Positions 1 to 7,866 of a stretch of 64,000 nt of DNA are shown one piece after another. The translations under genes were made by a program, and so were the position numbers. The stretch comes from Mycolicibacterium aurum (GTDB lineage Bacteria > Actinomycetota > Actinomycetes > Mycobacteriales > Mycobacteriaceae), in NCBI RefSeq assembly GCF_900637195.1, contig NZ_LR134356.1:2666001-2730000 (forward strand). The letters run 5' to 3'. The notes below the pieces were generated by a model, which was not told where the DNA came from, did not search any database, and worked only from the letters and a program-made list of their open reading frames with translations. How positions within the stretch are numbered: position 1 is the first letter of the stretch; every line of letters starts with the position of its first letter.

Positions 1-326
1 TGTCGCTCTCTGACGACGGCGACACCGTCACCGACATCTCCTACGACGGCCAGGGATGTTCGATCAGCCAGGCGTCCACGTCGGTGCTCACCGACCAGGT
101 GATCGGACAGAGTGTCGGGGATGCGCTCAAGACGGTGGCGGCGTTCTCGGAGATGGTGTCGTCCCGCGGAAAGATCGACGGCGACGAAGATGTACTGGGC
201 GACGGCATCGCCTTCGCCGGGGTTTCCAAGTACCCGGCACGGGTCAAGTGTGCGTTGCTGGGCTGGACAGCGTTCAAAGCGGCGCTGGCCGATGCTCACA
301 CGACTGATAGTCCTGAGGAGAACTGA
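1..326 (+). CDS. sufU: SufU-type Fe-S assembly protein (5' truncated)
   Basis: C-terminal part of a SufU/IscU-like protein; the reading frame enters at base 3 and ends at the TGA at 324-326. Visible family marks are GQGCSISQAS and, later, ARVKCALLGW, which supply two of the cysteines that bind zinc in SufU. SufU works with the SufS cysteine desulfurase to pass sulfur to the SufBCD scaffold in the cytosol. The stop overlaps the start of the next gene (TGATG), so the two are translationally coupled, as at the end of a suf operon. The start and first half lie outside the window. Identification is firm because of both motifs and the DUF59 neighbour. Confidence 0.9.
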   Translation, partial: SLSDDGDTVTDISYDGQGCSISQASTSVLTDQVIGQSVGDALKTVAAFSEMVSSRGKIDGDEDVLGDGIAFAGVSKYPARVKCALLGWTAFKAALADAHTTDSPEEN

Positions 327-664
327 TGACTGCACCCAATGACGAGCTGCTCGCCGACATCGAGGAGGCCATGCGCGACGTCGTCGATCCCGAGCTCGGG
401 ATCAATGTCGTGGACCTCGGCCTCGTCTACGGCGTAGGGGTCGAGGACGGCGACGCCGGTCAGGTCGCGCTGATCGACATGACCCTCACCTCGGCAGCCT
501 GCCCGTTGACCGACGTGATCGAGGACCAGACCCGCACGGCGCTTGTCGGCGCCAGCCTGGTCAACGACATCAAGATCAACTGGGTGTGGAACCCGCCGTG
601 GGGCCCCGACAAGATCACCGATGACGGCCGCGAACAACTGAGGGCGCTGGGCTTCACGGTCTAG
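326..664 (+). CDS. SufT-like DUF59/MIP18 family protein
   Basis: 112 aa, a normal length for a single-domain DUF59 (MIP18) protein, and the positional equivalent of Rv1466. It opens with an acidic helix (EEAMRDVVDPELGINVVDLGL), the hallmark of the family, and has the cysteine-containing TSAACPLTD loop at about residues 54-62. Family members assist Fe-S cluster maturation, and the gene directly follows sufU with a one-base overlap, which supports that role. The 3' end overlaps the convergent TauD-like gene by 11 bases, so the boundary between the backbone and the inserted MAA block falls exactly here. Confidence 0.92.
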   Translation: MTAPNDELLADIEEAMRDVVDPELGINVVDLGLVYGVGVEDGDAGQVALIDMTLTSAACPLTDVIEDQTRTALVGASLVNDIKINWVWNPPWGPDKITDDGREQLRALGFTV

Positions 665-1445
665 GTCTCGGAGGGGCGCCCGCGTCGGTCACCATGCCGC
701 GGTGCATCACCCTGTCGCCGACGACGCCGGAATGGTCCGCCCGGTGCATCACACAGCGGTTGTCCCATATCACGACATCGCCGGCGGACCACTCGTGCCG
801 AAGAACGTTGTCGGGGCGGGTGGACATCTCGAACAGGTTCGCGATCGTCCGCGCCGACTGCTCCGGTGACATGCCGCTGATCGAGATACACCGTTTCGGC
901 GTCGACAGATACAGCGAGGTCCGGCCGTTGACCGGATGTCGTCGCAGCAGCTGGTGCTCGGCGCGTGACTCGTCGTCCTCGCTCAGAGAGACACCGGTCG
1001 CCACATGGGTCACGACGCGCCCCGCCAGGTCGGCCCGGACATCTTCGGGCAGCGTGTCACCGGCCCGGTACTGGTTGCTGAACAGCGTCTGGCCACCCCG
1101 GGCGGGTATCGCCACCGCGCGCAGCGCGGTGTAGGCGGGCGGCACGCGCACATAGCTGGTGTCGACGTGGAAACTCGACCGCGGGGGACGGCTGCGGCCC
1201 ACATTGCTGACCACGTTCAACTCGGGATGGGTGGGCACCGGCGTCTCGCCTGTGGTGAAGACGATGTCGCCGAAACTACGAAGGAACCGCACAAGCGCGT
1301 CATCGTCGGCCGCCTGGTTGCGCAGGATCAGGACGCCGTGGTCGGCCAGCAGCTCACGCAGCCGGCTCACGTGCCGACGGTCCAGAGAATCGACACGGAC
1401 CCCGGTCACGTTGGCGCCCAACGGGTTCAGGACGGTGACGCGCAC
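654..1445 (-). CDS. TauD/TfdA-type Fe(II)/2-oxoglutarate oxygenase
   Basis: 263 aa, GTG start overlapping the mysD end by 19 bases. The iron triad of the TauD family is present: HVD with H93 and D95, and the distal H234 in NRCVMHRADH; R249 (MHRG) is placed to bind 2-oxoglutarate. It is the last gene of the mys operon and so probably tailors an MAA. In cyanobacteria a different 2OG-oxygenase, MysH of the phytanoyl-CoA dioxygenase family, trims the glycine-derived side chain to give palythines. This protein belongs to the TauD branch, so it could be an analogous or a new activity; the substrate is inference. Taurine dioxygenase is unlikely because no sulfur-metabolism gene is nearby. Confidence 0.85.
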   Translation of the reverse strand: MRVTVLNPLGANVTGVRVDSLDRRHVSRLRELLADHGVLILRNQAADDDALVRFLRSFGDIVFTTGETPVPTHPELNVVSNVGRSRPPRSSFHVDTSYVRVPPAYTALRAVAIPARGGQTLFSNQYRAGDTLPEDVRADLAGRVVTHVATGVSLSEDDESRAEHQLLRRHPVNGRTSLYLSTPKRCISISGMSPEQSARTIANLFEMSTRPDNVLRHEWSAGDVVIWDNRCVMHRADHSGVVGDRVMHRGMVTDAGAPPRPRP

Positions 1446-2485
1446 GCTGTCCTGCCTCGGTCGAGTTCAGCCAGTGCGTCGGCGAACAACTGGTCCAGAC
1501 CGATTCCGGCCGCGCGTGCCATGGTGACGACCACACTGCCCGGCGCGTACGAGCAGTACAGCCCGGCTTCCAGGAACCACGGCCGGCCGTGCGGGTCGAT
1601 GCGGAAATCGAACAGGCTGTACTGCCGGCATCCGAGCGCGTCATGGCACGCGAGGGCGGCGTCCCACACCCGCTCGGTCACAGGATCCTCGACCGGCACC
1701 GTCCACGCGTGATCGTCGTCCTTGGCCACCAGATACAGCGCCCCCGTGTCGGTGCGGGCCAGCTTGTCCTCACGCGTGCGGATCGGCTTCGTCGTGGCGT
1801 CGACGGTGTACTCCTCGAGTGGAAGGCAGACGGGGTTGCCGTCGCGAACGACGATGCCGCACCGCACTTCCCGGCCCAATTCGACGTAGGACTCGACCAG
1901 TGCACCGTCGCCGTAGGCCAGTGCGTCGTCGACCGCGGGCCCGTAGTCTTCGTCGCACCGCACGTAGGAGACCCCCACGGAGTTGTCCGCCGACACCGGT
2001 TTGACCACCACCGGGTACGTCAGGTCGGTGCGGGTGCGGTCCCGCACAATGCGTCCTTCCGGGACGCTGACGCCTGCAGCGCCGACGATGGCGCGCGTCC
2101 TTGCCTTGTCGGCGCCGATGGCCATCACGTCACCGCTGCTGCCCAGGTACGGCACACCGAGGACGTCGAACAGCGACCGGTACGCCGTCATCCCGGGCAG
2201 GCAGAACATCTGCGGCACCATCACGTCGACCGACAACTGGTCGATGTGTGAGAGAGCCTGCGGCAGTGACATATCGACCGCCGCCGACAGCCCCTCGGGC
2301 GAGAGGTCGTCGGGAAAACACCAGCGGCCCCCGGGAGCGACGTACGCGATACGGGTTCGGTAGCGGCGCGGATCGTCCAGCGCGGCGATGCTCGCACCCG
2401 CGTACAGCCGCGACAGCTCGGCGTGGAACTCGTCGACGGGCGACCCGACGAGGTGCAGCACGGTCTGCAACGACACCTCAGTCAC
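1427..2485 (-). CDS. mysD: MysD-like D-Ala-D-Ala-ligase-type MAA ligase
   Basis: About 352 aa from the GTG at 2485, which overlaps the mysC stop by 8 bases; an in-frame ATG at 2536 would add 17 low-complexity residues and seems less likely because the family begins close to the VLHLVGSPVDEFH segment. ATP-grasp features include PVVVKPVSADNSVGVSYV, a REVRCGIV strand and the metal-binding end FLEAGLYCSYAPGS, in place of the EVNTxPG of true D-Ala ligases. MysD condenses mycosporine-glycine with serine, threonine or another amino acid to give imine MAAs such as shinorine or porphyra-334. Lying after mysC and without a cell-wall ligase context, it is assigned to MAA synthesis rather than peptidoglycan. 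Confidence 0.88.
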   Translation of the reverse strand: MTEVSLQTVLHLVGSPVDEFHAELSRLYAGASIAALDDPRRYRTRIAYVAPGGRWCFPDDLSPEGLSAAVDMSLPQALSHIDQLSVDVMVPQMFCLPGMTAYRSLFDVLGVPYLGSSGDVMAIGADKARTRAIVGAAGVSVPEGRIVRDRTRTDLTYPVVVKPVSADNSVGVSYVRCDEDYGPAVDDALAYGDGALVESYVELGREVRCGIVVRDGNPVCLPLEEYTVDATTKPIRTREDKLARTDTGALYLVAKDDDHAWTVPVEDPVTERVWDAALACHDALGCRQYSLFDFRIDPHGRPWFLEAGLYCSYAPGSVVVTMARAAGIGLDQLFADALAELDRGRTACASPS

Positions 2486-3830
2486 CGCCCGGTTCGACGA
2501 GCTTGCCGATGTTGAAATCGATGCGGCTCCATCCACGCCTGGCCCGGAGGTTGTGTACGAGCAGCGACGGAATCTGGAGATGATGGACCATGAGGTAGGG
2601 CAGCGGATCGTTCCAGTCGAAGATCGCGTCCTTGCCGGCCCGGATGGTGCGCAACCGCCGTCGCCGATCGGGTTCGCGCAGAAGGCGCCACAACTCGTGG
2701 TAGATCCAGTAGGTCGGCCGCGCCCGGGGCGACGGAACGATCATGGTGTGCCCGTCGCCCAGGTAGGCCGGAGCCACCCGCGGGTCGTCGTAGAACATCG
2801 TGATGGCCGAGTGCGTGCGCGGGTTGCACTCGATCGCGTAGGCGTGGCCGTCGGCGGCCTCGATGAAATCGAACGACACCTGGCCGGTGAGACCCGACGC
2901 GCCGGCGAATCGTCGTACCCAGTCCGTGATCTCGGGCTTGTCGACGTGGGCGTAATTGACCTGGAACGCCGACGATTCACAACATCCGTACACCAGGACG
3001 GCGCCGTCGCGGACGGTGCTGTGTGTGCAGTACTCCTGCCCGGTCACGAATTCCTGCAGGATCCAGGGGTCCTGTGCGGTGATGCCGAGAGAACGCGCGA
3101 ACTCGACGTTGCGCTGGGGCGTCGCCGCTGACAGTGGGGTCAGATCCATCCGGCCCACGGGGTTGTAGGCGATGCGCTTGAGGATATAGGTGCGGTCGCC
3201 CGGAAAGTCGAACTCCTCGATCTCGCTGGCGTCGGTGATCCGGCGTGAATCGGGCACCCGCAGCCCCAGAGAGGCTGCCAGCCGGGAGAATTCGGATTTG
3301 TCGTCCAGGGTGCGTACGGTCTGCGGGTCGACATGCAGCACTTCGCAGAGTCCGCTCAGCACGTCACCGGCGTCGGCGTCGTGCACGCTGGCTGCCGGGC
3401 TGGAGACCGGCACGAAGACGTCCACCGCTTCGCGCCGGACGATATCGGCAAGGGCCCGTGCGTAGTTCGCGTGGGTGGGCTCGGGAACCACGTGGAAGGC
3501 GTCGACCGCGCGGGAGAAACGGTGACCGGTGAATCGGTACTTCGCCGACTCCACCAGGATGACCCGGTGCCCGCAGGCGTGGAACGAGCGGGCCAACTGG
3601 AGCGCCTTGGTCATCTTGCCACCGGTGATCAACACGGTGACCGGTGGCCCGGCACCGCCGGCGGACAAGGGTTTCCGGCTCCGCCGCAGTAACGCCAGGC
3701 ACACGAGCGCGGCGTCGACAGGCAGTGTCAGGGTCAGGGCGGCCAATGCCAGCAGCGTACGAGGGGTCCCGGCGGACCCGCCGGACCTCGTCGCGGCGGT
3801 GACGGGTGGGCTGCGGCGCAGCACCGTCAC
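2478..3830 (-). CDS. mysC: MysC-like ATP-grasp ligase (4-deoxygadusol to mycosporine-glycine)
   Basis: 450 aa with an N-terminal hydrophobic segment (about residues 25-48), then an ATP-grasp ligase. The N-terminal domain has VTVLITGGKMTKALQLARSF; the ATP-binding part has YILKRIAYNPVGRMDL and ILQEFVTGQEYCTH; the catalytic metal loop is AIECNPRTHSAI. MysC couples 4-deoxygadusol to glycine with ATP, forming mycosporine-glycine. The start codon overlaps the mysB stop by four bases (ATGA), indicating translational coupling. The hydrophobic N-terminus suggests attachment to the membrane and, as I recall, also occurs in other MysC proteins. The neighbours on both sides fix the assignment. Confidence 0.9.
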   Translation of the reverse strand: MTVLRRSPPVTAATRSGGSAGTPRTLLALAALTLTLPVDAALVCLALLRRSRKPLSAGGAGPPVTVLITGGKMTKALQLARSFHACGHRVILVESAKYRFTGHRFSRAVDAFHVVPEPTHANYARALADIVRREAVDVFVPVSSPAASVHDADAGDVLSGLCEVLHVDPQTVRTLDDKSEFSRLAASLGLRVPDSRRITDASEIEEFDFPGDRTYILKRIAYNPVGRMDLTPLSAATPQRNVEFARSLGITAQDPWILQEFVTGQEYCTHSTVRDGAVLVYGCCESSAFQVNYAHVDKPEITDWVRRFAGASGLTGQVSFDFIEAADGHAYAIECNPRTHSAITMFYDDPRVAPAYLGDGHTMIVPSPRARPTYWIYHELWRLLREPDRRRRLRTIRAGKDAIFDWNDPLPYLMVHHLQIPSLLVHNLRARRGWSRIDFNIGKLVEPGGD

Positions 3831-4678
3831 CCCGAGACCCGCCGGATCAACGTCACTCCGTCTCTCAGGGGGATGAGCACCTGCTCCACCCGCGGGTCGT
3901 CGGCGACGGCGCGGTTGAAGTCCGCGATGGCCTCACCGTTGGGTGAGCGTTCGCCTCCGGTGTAGGGCTGACCCTGCATCAGGGTGTTGTCGACGGCGAT
4001 CACCGCGTCGGGCCCCAACAGCGGGCTGTCCAGCAGGAAGTCGAGGTAGCCTCGATATCCGGCCTTGTCGGCGTCGATGAACACGAAGTCGAACGGCACA
4101 CCGTCGAACGATTCGGCCTGCGCGCGCAGCGTGTCCATCGCGGGACCCACCGCAATGGAGATGCGGTCACCGACCGGGGACTCGTCGAAACACTCCCGCG
4201 CGAATCGGGCCACCTCCGCGTCGACCTCGCACGCCAGCACCGACCCGCCGGCCGGCAGGGCCTCGGCCATCGCCAGGGCCGAGTAGCCGGTGAACATCCC
4301 GATCTCCAGCACCCGCGTGGCGCCGCTGAGCCGGACCAGGAACTTCAGTGCCTGACCCTCGACGTGGCCGGACAGCATCTCCTGTTCCAGGAACACGGAC
4401 TGCGGGGGCGCGTCCCGATGCGCCCAGTCGGTGGCGGCGGTGCGTCTGGCCAGCCGTGCAAGGTCAGCCGACTCCGGCGTCGTGCACTCCCCGACGTAGG
4501 AGTCCAGACCCACCGCCAGGTCGCGGATTCGCCGCAACCGTGCTGTCACCGGCGCGGGAACGCCGGCGACACCGTCCAGCTCGTCGCACACCGCGTCGAG
4601 TTCGGCGGCGAGGATGGTGGTGGGTGTCACCGGGCGGGCGGCAGCGGGGACCTGCGGCGCCACCGCGGGTCCGCTCAC
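3827..4678 (-). CDS. mysB: MysB-like class I SAM O-methyltransferase
   Basis: 283 aa. SAM-binding motif I is [10 protein letters not shown] at residues 123-132; the acidic FVFIDADK motif at about 198-205 and the downstream VDNTLMQG strand are typical of the caffeoyl-CoA O-methyltransferase-like fold. MysB methylates desmethyl-4-deoxygadusol to 4-deoxygadusol, the common MAA core. It overlaps both mysA upstream and mysC downstream by four bases (ATGA each), so the three enzymes are made from one coupled message. By sequence alone it could be any catechol-type O-methyltransferase; the position directly behind the cyclase gives the specific assignment. Confidence 0.9.
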   Translation of the reverse strand: MSGPAVAPQVPAAARPVTPTTILAAELDAVCDELDGVAGVPAPVTARLRRIRDLAVGLDSYVGECTTPESADLARLARRTAATDWAHRDAPPQSVFLEQEMLSGHVEGQALKFLVRLSGATRVLEIGMFTGYSALAMAEALPAGGSVLACEVDAEVARFARECFDESPVGDRISIAVGPAMDTLRAQAESFDGVPFDFVFIDADKAGYRGYLDFLLDSPLLGPDAVIAVDNTLMQGQPYTGGERSPNGEAIADFNRAVADDPRVEQVLIPLRDGVTLIRRVSG

Positions 4679-5898
4679 CGATGCGCATCCGAGTCGACCG
4701 GGGCGAAGACGTCCACGCCCTCACCCGCCCGCTCGAACTCCAGGCACAACTTCTTGTGCAGGGTCAACGTGTCGGCCAGCTCCTCCACGGTGACGTCGTT
4801 GAGGAACCGGCACCGGCCGATCGGATCGGGAATGGCGGCACGCAGCAAGCCGTCTCGCGTCTTGAGGATCGAGTCCGTCGCCGACGCCAGCAGCTCGGGT
4901 GTCAGGTACTCGCTGTCGAGTGCCAGGCCGAGTGCGCTCATGACCCCGAGCACCCGGTCACGGTCGGCGGTGGCCAGATGGCCGCGCTGCTCGGCCAGCG
5001 TCGTCGACAGCGCCATGTCGATGTTGATGGCGTGGCCGTGGAAGAACGGCCGCTCCGGCGTCAGCTCCAGCGTGGGACTCCAGGTGTGGCCGAAGGCGAT
5101 CACCCGGTCCAGGTCGATCTCGTGCAGATTCGGGGCCTCCAATTCCAGCATCGTCGCGATGGCCTGGAAGGTCAGACGGTCACCGGCGCTGCGCAGTTCG
5201 GGGGTGCCGTCGAGGTGGCCGAACCGGGTCCGCAGCAGGTCCGGCCCGTGTGTTTCGAGCAGGTCGAAGATCTCCGTGTTTCCGACGACGGCGATCTTGA
5301 TCAGCTCCGCCATGCCGTTGCGCACCTGATCCTCGGGAAGCGTTCGCAGGAACGAGAAGTCGAGGAACACCTTCTGCGACGCGTGGTAGGCGCCGAGCCG
5401 GTTCTTGTGCTTGCCGAAGTTGACCGCCACCTTGATCGACACGCTGGCGTCGATCAGCCCGATGAGCGTGGTCGGGATGCGGATGTAGGGGGTGTTCCGC
5501 CGGTAACTGGCGCATGCGAAGCCGGCGACGTCGGTGGTGAGACCACCGCCGACGACGAGCACCGGCTCCGTGCGGACAAGGCCGTAGGCGTCGAACGCTT
5601 CCACGATGCGCTCGAACGTGGCCAGCGACTTGGCGGTCTCCCGGATCTGAATCGCAACGACCGTCAAGTCGATTCCGTGCCGCTGGAAGTAGGCGTCGAT
5701 CTGCGTGCGGTACAGCGTGTACACCGATTCGTCGATGACCATCAGTGTGCGGCCGTAGGTCCGGTAACAGTCGGCCAGCGAGGTGTTCTCGGGATCGAAG
5801 ACGCCGTTGACGTACTGCAGGTCGTACTCGATCTTCTCGTAACCCTCGACGTGAAAGACACTGTCCGACACGGTGACTCGGGCTTTCGTCGTGCTCAT
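4675..5898 (-). CDS. mysA: MysA-like desmethyl-4-deoxygadusol synthase (sugar phosphate cyclase)
   Basis: 407 aa, ATG start with an AGGAGA ribosome site about five bases upstream. It belongs to the dehydroquinate-synthase superfamily: [16 protein letters not shown] binds [20 protein letters not shown] follows, [10 protein letters not shown] replaces the AroB equivalent, and FGHTWSP plus FHGHAIN carry zinc-binding histidines. The [10 protein letters not shown] form is that of the EEVS/DDGS group rather than AroB. The substrate of this group is sedoheptulose 7-phosphate from the pentose phosphate pathway. I choose DDGS over EEVS because mysB, mysC and mysD follow; sequence alone does not fully separate the two. 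A HAD-fold gene lies 49 bases upstream in the same direction. Confidence 0.9.
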   Translation of the reverse strand: MSTTKARVTVSDSVFHVEGYEKIEYDLQYVNGVFDPENTSLADCYRTYGRTLMVIDESVYTLYRTQIDAYFQRHGIDLTVVAIQIRETAKSLATFERIVEAFDAYGLVRTEPVLVVGGGLTTDVAGFACASYRRNTPYIRIPTTLIGLIDASVSIKVAVNFGKHKNRLGAYHASQKVFLDFSFLRTLPEDQVRNGMAELIKIAVVGNTEIFDLLETHGPDLLRTRFGHLDGTPELRSAGDRLTFQAIATMLELEAPNLHEIDLDRVIAFGHTWSPTLELTPERPFFHGHAINIDMALSTTLAEQRGHLATADRDRVLGVMSALGLALDSEYLTPELLASATDSILKTRDGLLRAAIPDPIGRCRFLNDVTVEELADTLTLHKKLCLEFERAGEGVDVFAPVDSDAHR

Positions 5899-5947
5899 TC
5901 GGTTCTCCTGGTGTGGGCGTTGTACGCCGTGGACGGTGGGGGCGGAA

Positions 5948-6613
5948 TCAGGACTTCAACAGCGAGACCACGTGGTCGGCGTCGAGTGCATCCACCGTCG
6001 CCGCCGCGCCGCCGAAGTCACCCTCGGCGGTGTTCTCGTTCGGAAAGGCCACGCAGGAGATGCCCGCGCCGGTGGCCGCGCGGACGCCGCCGGGATTGTC
6101 CTCGATGGCGACGGTGTCGCCTGCGTCCTCGCCGAGCTGCGCAAGCGCGTAGCGATATACCTCGGGATCGGGCTTCCCCGAGGTCACCGCCGAGCCGTCG
6201 ACGACGATGTCGAACGTCTCGGCGGTGACGTCGGGGGCGAGCGCGCCGAGCAGCGCGGCGATGTTGTCCGCCGACGTCGTGGTGACGAACCCGAGGCGGA
6301 GTCCGTCGCGCTTGGCGCGCTGCACCGTCTCGATGACCCCGGGCCGGGCCGACACTCCCGACGTGCCCAGGAGCTCCTGGAAGATCGACGACTTCGTGGC
6401 GTGGACCGCCGCCGCGTCCACGTCTTCGTTGCGGCCCTTCGCGAACTCGGCGATGCGGTCCTGGCCTCCGTTGCTGCCGAGCATCGCGGCGTAGTCCTCG
6501 CGCGACCAGTTCCATTCCAGCCCGTGCGCCTCGAACGCCTCGTTGAAGGCGCGACGCTGCAGTTCGGACGTGTCGGCAAGGGTGCTGATGGAGCCGAAGA
6601 GGAGTGCGGACAT
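5948..6613 (-). CDS. HAD-superfamily protein with degenerate catalytic motif, first gene of the mys operon
   Basis: 221 aa, ATG with GGAAGGA six bases upstream. The fold is a CbbY/beta-phosphoglucomutase-like HAD: motif II region [12 protein letters not shown], motif [16 protein letters not shown] and motif [15 protein letters not shown] are all intact. Motif I, normally FDxDGTL with the nucleophile and acid aspartates, reads FGSISTL, so both aspartates are gone while the threonine remains. A normal phosphatase or mutase mechanism is therefore not expected. It may bind a sugar phosphate, act as a chaperone or regulator for MysA, or use another chemistry. It sits 49 bases before mysA and is divergent from tetR, so it is probably co-expressed with MAA synthesis. 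Confidence 0.85.
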   Translation of the reverse strand: MSALLFGSISTLADTSELQRRAFNEAFEAHGLEWNWSREDYAAMLGSNGGQDRIAEFAKGRNEDVDAAAVHATKSSIFQELLGTSGVSARPGVIETVQRAKRDGLRLGFVTTTSADNIAALLGALAPDVTAETFDIVVDGSAVTSGKPDPEVYRYALAQLGEDAGDTVAIEDNPGGVRAATGAGISCVAFPNENTAEGDFGGAAATVDALDADHVVSLLKS

Positions 6614-6696
6614 GTGAATCCTTCCGTGACGGCCGGTTCAGGGATGCGTCGGCCAGTCGGTGAAACCCGCGCTTCTCCCGCGGAATTAGTGGATTG

Positions 6697-6711
6697 TCAG
6701 TACAGTACTGA
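6697..6711. promoter_or_regulatory. Inverted repeat, candidate TetR operator 1
   Basis: Perfect 7-1-7 inverted repeat TCAGTACAGTACTGA in the 212-base intergenic region between the divergent mys operon and the tetR gene, about 84 bases before the HAD start. Symmetric sites of this size are typical TetR-family operators. The link to the neighbouring TetR is inference from position. Confidence 0.55.
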
Positions 6712-6746
6712 TCAAAACGTTCATCTCTGGATTTGTCTACCACTAT

Positions 6747-6761
6747 TGGACTAAATGTCCA
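6747..6761. promoter_or_regulatory. Inverted repeat, candidate TetR operator 2
   Basis: Perfect 5-5-5 inverted repeat TGGACTAAATGTCCA, 50 bases from the first palindrome (start to start) and 65 bases before the tetR GTG. It could be the autoregulatory site. The sequence differs from the first palindrome, so at most one of them need be the operator of the adjacent regulator. Confidence 0.4.
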
Positions 6762-6825
6762 TTAGATAACTTTTTGTCGGCTTGGTAAGTCGACGTGGTA
6801 AGCGAAGAATCGGCAGGAGGTGACC

Positions 6826-7404
6826 GTGGCACCGGCCGATCGCGCAGCACCGCCAGCGAGCCAGGACGCCCGCGTCGGTCGAACCCGCGCCGACGTCAGC
6901 CGGGCAGCGCTCAAGGTGCTCGTCGACGAAGGATGTGAGGCGCTGACCCACGCCCACCTCGCCGAGATGGCGGGATACTCGAAGACCACCCTGTACTCGC
7001 ATTGGCCCGCCAGGCTCGACCTGATCATGTTGGCGCTCGACGCTCTCGGCGAGATGCCTCATCAGGAACGCTCCGGGAACCTCCGCGTCGACATCATCGG
7101 GGAGCTCCGGGTCTTCCGGCAGGCGGTGATCGATCTGCGGCTCGACCACATTCTGTCGGTGATGGCTCAGTGGGCGTCGGCGGAGGAGATGGCGCAGGTC
7201 CGCGACCGGATCAACGGCGACGGCCAGCGGCCGTTGCGGGTCATGCTGAGCGAGATTCTCGACGGGGCGGAACTTGACGCCGCGGTGTCGATGCTCACCG
7301 GCGTGGTCGCCTGCCCGACCCTGATGTTCGGCACCCTGCCCAGTGACGACGTCATCGACGCCGCGGTCGGCCTCGTCCTGTCTGCCGCCGGCTCGACCGC
7401 CTAG
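6826..7404 (+). CDS. TetR-family transcriptional regulator divergent from mys operon
   Basis: 192 aa from the GTG at 6826, chosen because a perfect AGGAGG lies five bases upstream; an in-frame GTG at 6820 would overlap that site. The N-terminus is a TetR HTH: RADVSRAALKVLVDEG, then CEALTHAHLAEMAGYSKTTLYSHWPARLDLI at about residues 41-71, where YSKTTLYSHW is the recognition helix. The C-terminal ligand domain is not recognisable. Divergent orientation with palindromes between the genes suggests it represses the MAA operon; the inducing ligand is unknown. Confidence 0.85.
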   Translation: MAPADRAAPPASQDARVGRTRADVSRAALKVLVDEGCEALTHAHLAEMAGYSKTTLYSHWPARLDLIMLALDALGEMPHQERSGNLRVDIIGELRVFRQAVIDLRLDHILSVMAQWASAEEMAQVRDRINGDGQRPLRVMLSEILDGAELDAAVSMLTGVVACPTLMFGTLPSDDVIDAAVGLVLSAAGSTA

Positions 7405-7464
7405 CCGAGATCTCGCTTACGCTCTCGGAGGAACATCACCGACGGACGAAGCGTTGAGGGTTAC

Positions 7465-7833
7465 GTGGCTACTCAAGACATCACCGCAGAACAGTTCAAC
7501 AACACCATCAACGACAACGAGATCGTGCTGGTGGATTTCTGGGCATCCTGGTGCGGACCGTGTAAGGCGTTCGCGCCGACATTCGCCGCGTCGTCGGAGA
7601 AACACCCCGACGTGGTGTACGCCAAGGTCGACACCGAGGCCGAGCAACAGCTCGCCGCCGCCGCGGACATCCGGTCGATCCCGACGCTGATGGCGTTCAA
7701 GAAGGGCAAGCTGGTGTTCAACCAGGCTGGCGCCCTTCCGCCGGCCGCGCTGGAAGATCTGATCCAGAAGGTCAAGGAGTTCGACATCGACGCGGCTGTC
7801 GCGTCGGAGCAGGCCGGGCCCGAGCAGGCCTGA
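7465..7833 (+). CDS. Thioredoxin (TrxB1-like)
   Basis: 122 aa, GTG start with GAGGG about four bases before. The active-site motif is WASWCGPCKAF, followed by the cis-proline loop RSIPTLMAFKKGKL and a short C-terminal acidic extension. Thioredoxins reduce protein disulfides in the cytosol using thioredoxin reductase and NADPH. The gene matches the position of Rv1471 and is followed after 33 bases by the enoyl-CoA hydratase gene, as in M. tuberculosis. It marks the return to backbone after the MAA insertion. Confidence 0.95.
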   Translation: MATQDITAEQFNNTINDNEIVLVDFWASWCGPCKAFAPTFAASSEKHPDVVYAKVDTEAEQQLAAAADIRSIPTLMAFKKGKLVFNQAGALPPAALEDLIQKVKEFDIDAAVASEQAGPEQA

Positions 7834-7866
7834 GAACGCGTCCCGGTCACGCGCTAACGTGCTCCC

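Noticed and set aside
4675..5898. AroB dehydroquinate synthase of the shikimate pathway
   Set aside because: The active-site segments match the EEVS/DDGS group and the gene lies in a mys operon with no aro neighbours.
654..6613. EEVS-based aminocyclitol (acarbose/validamycin-like) cluster
   Set aside because: No aminotransferase, cyclitol kinase or pseudoglycosyltransferase is present; the ligases are those of MAA synthesis.
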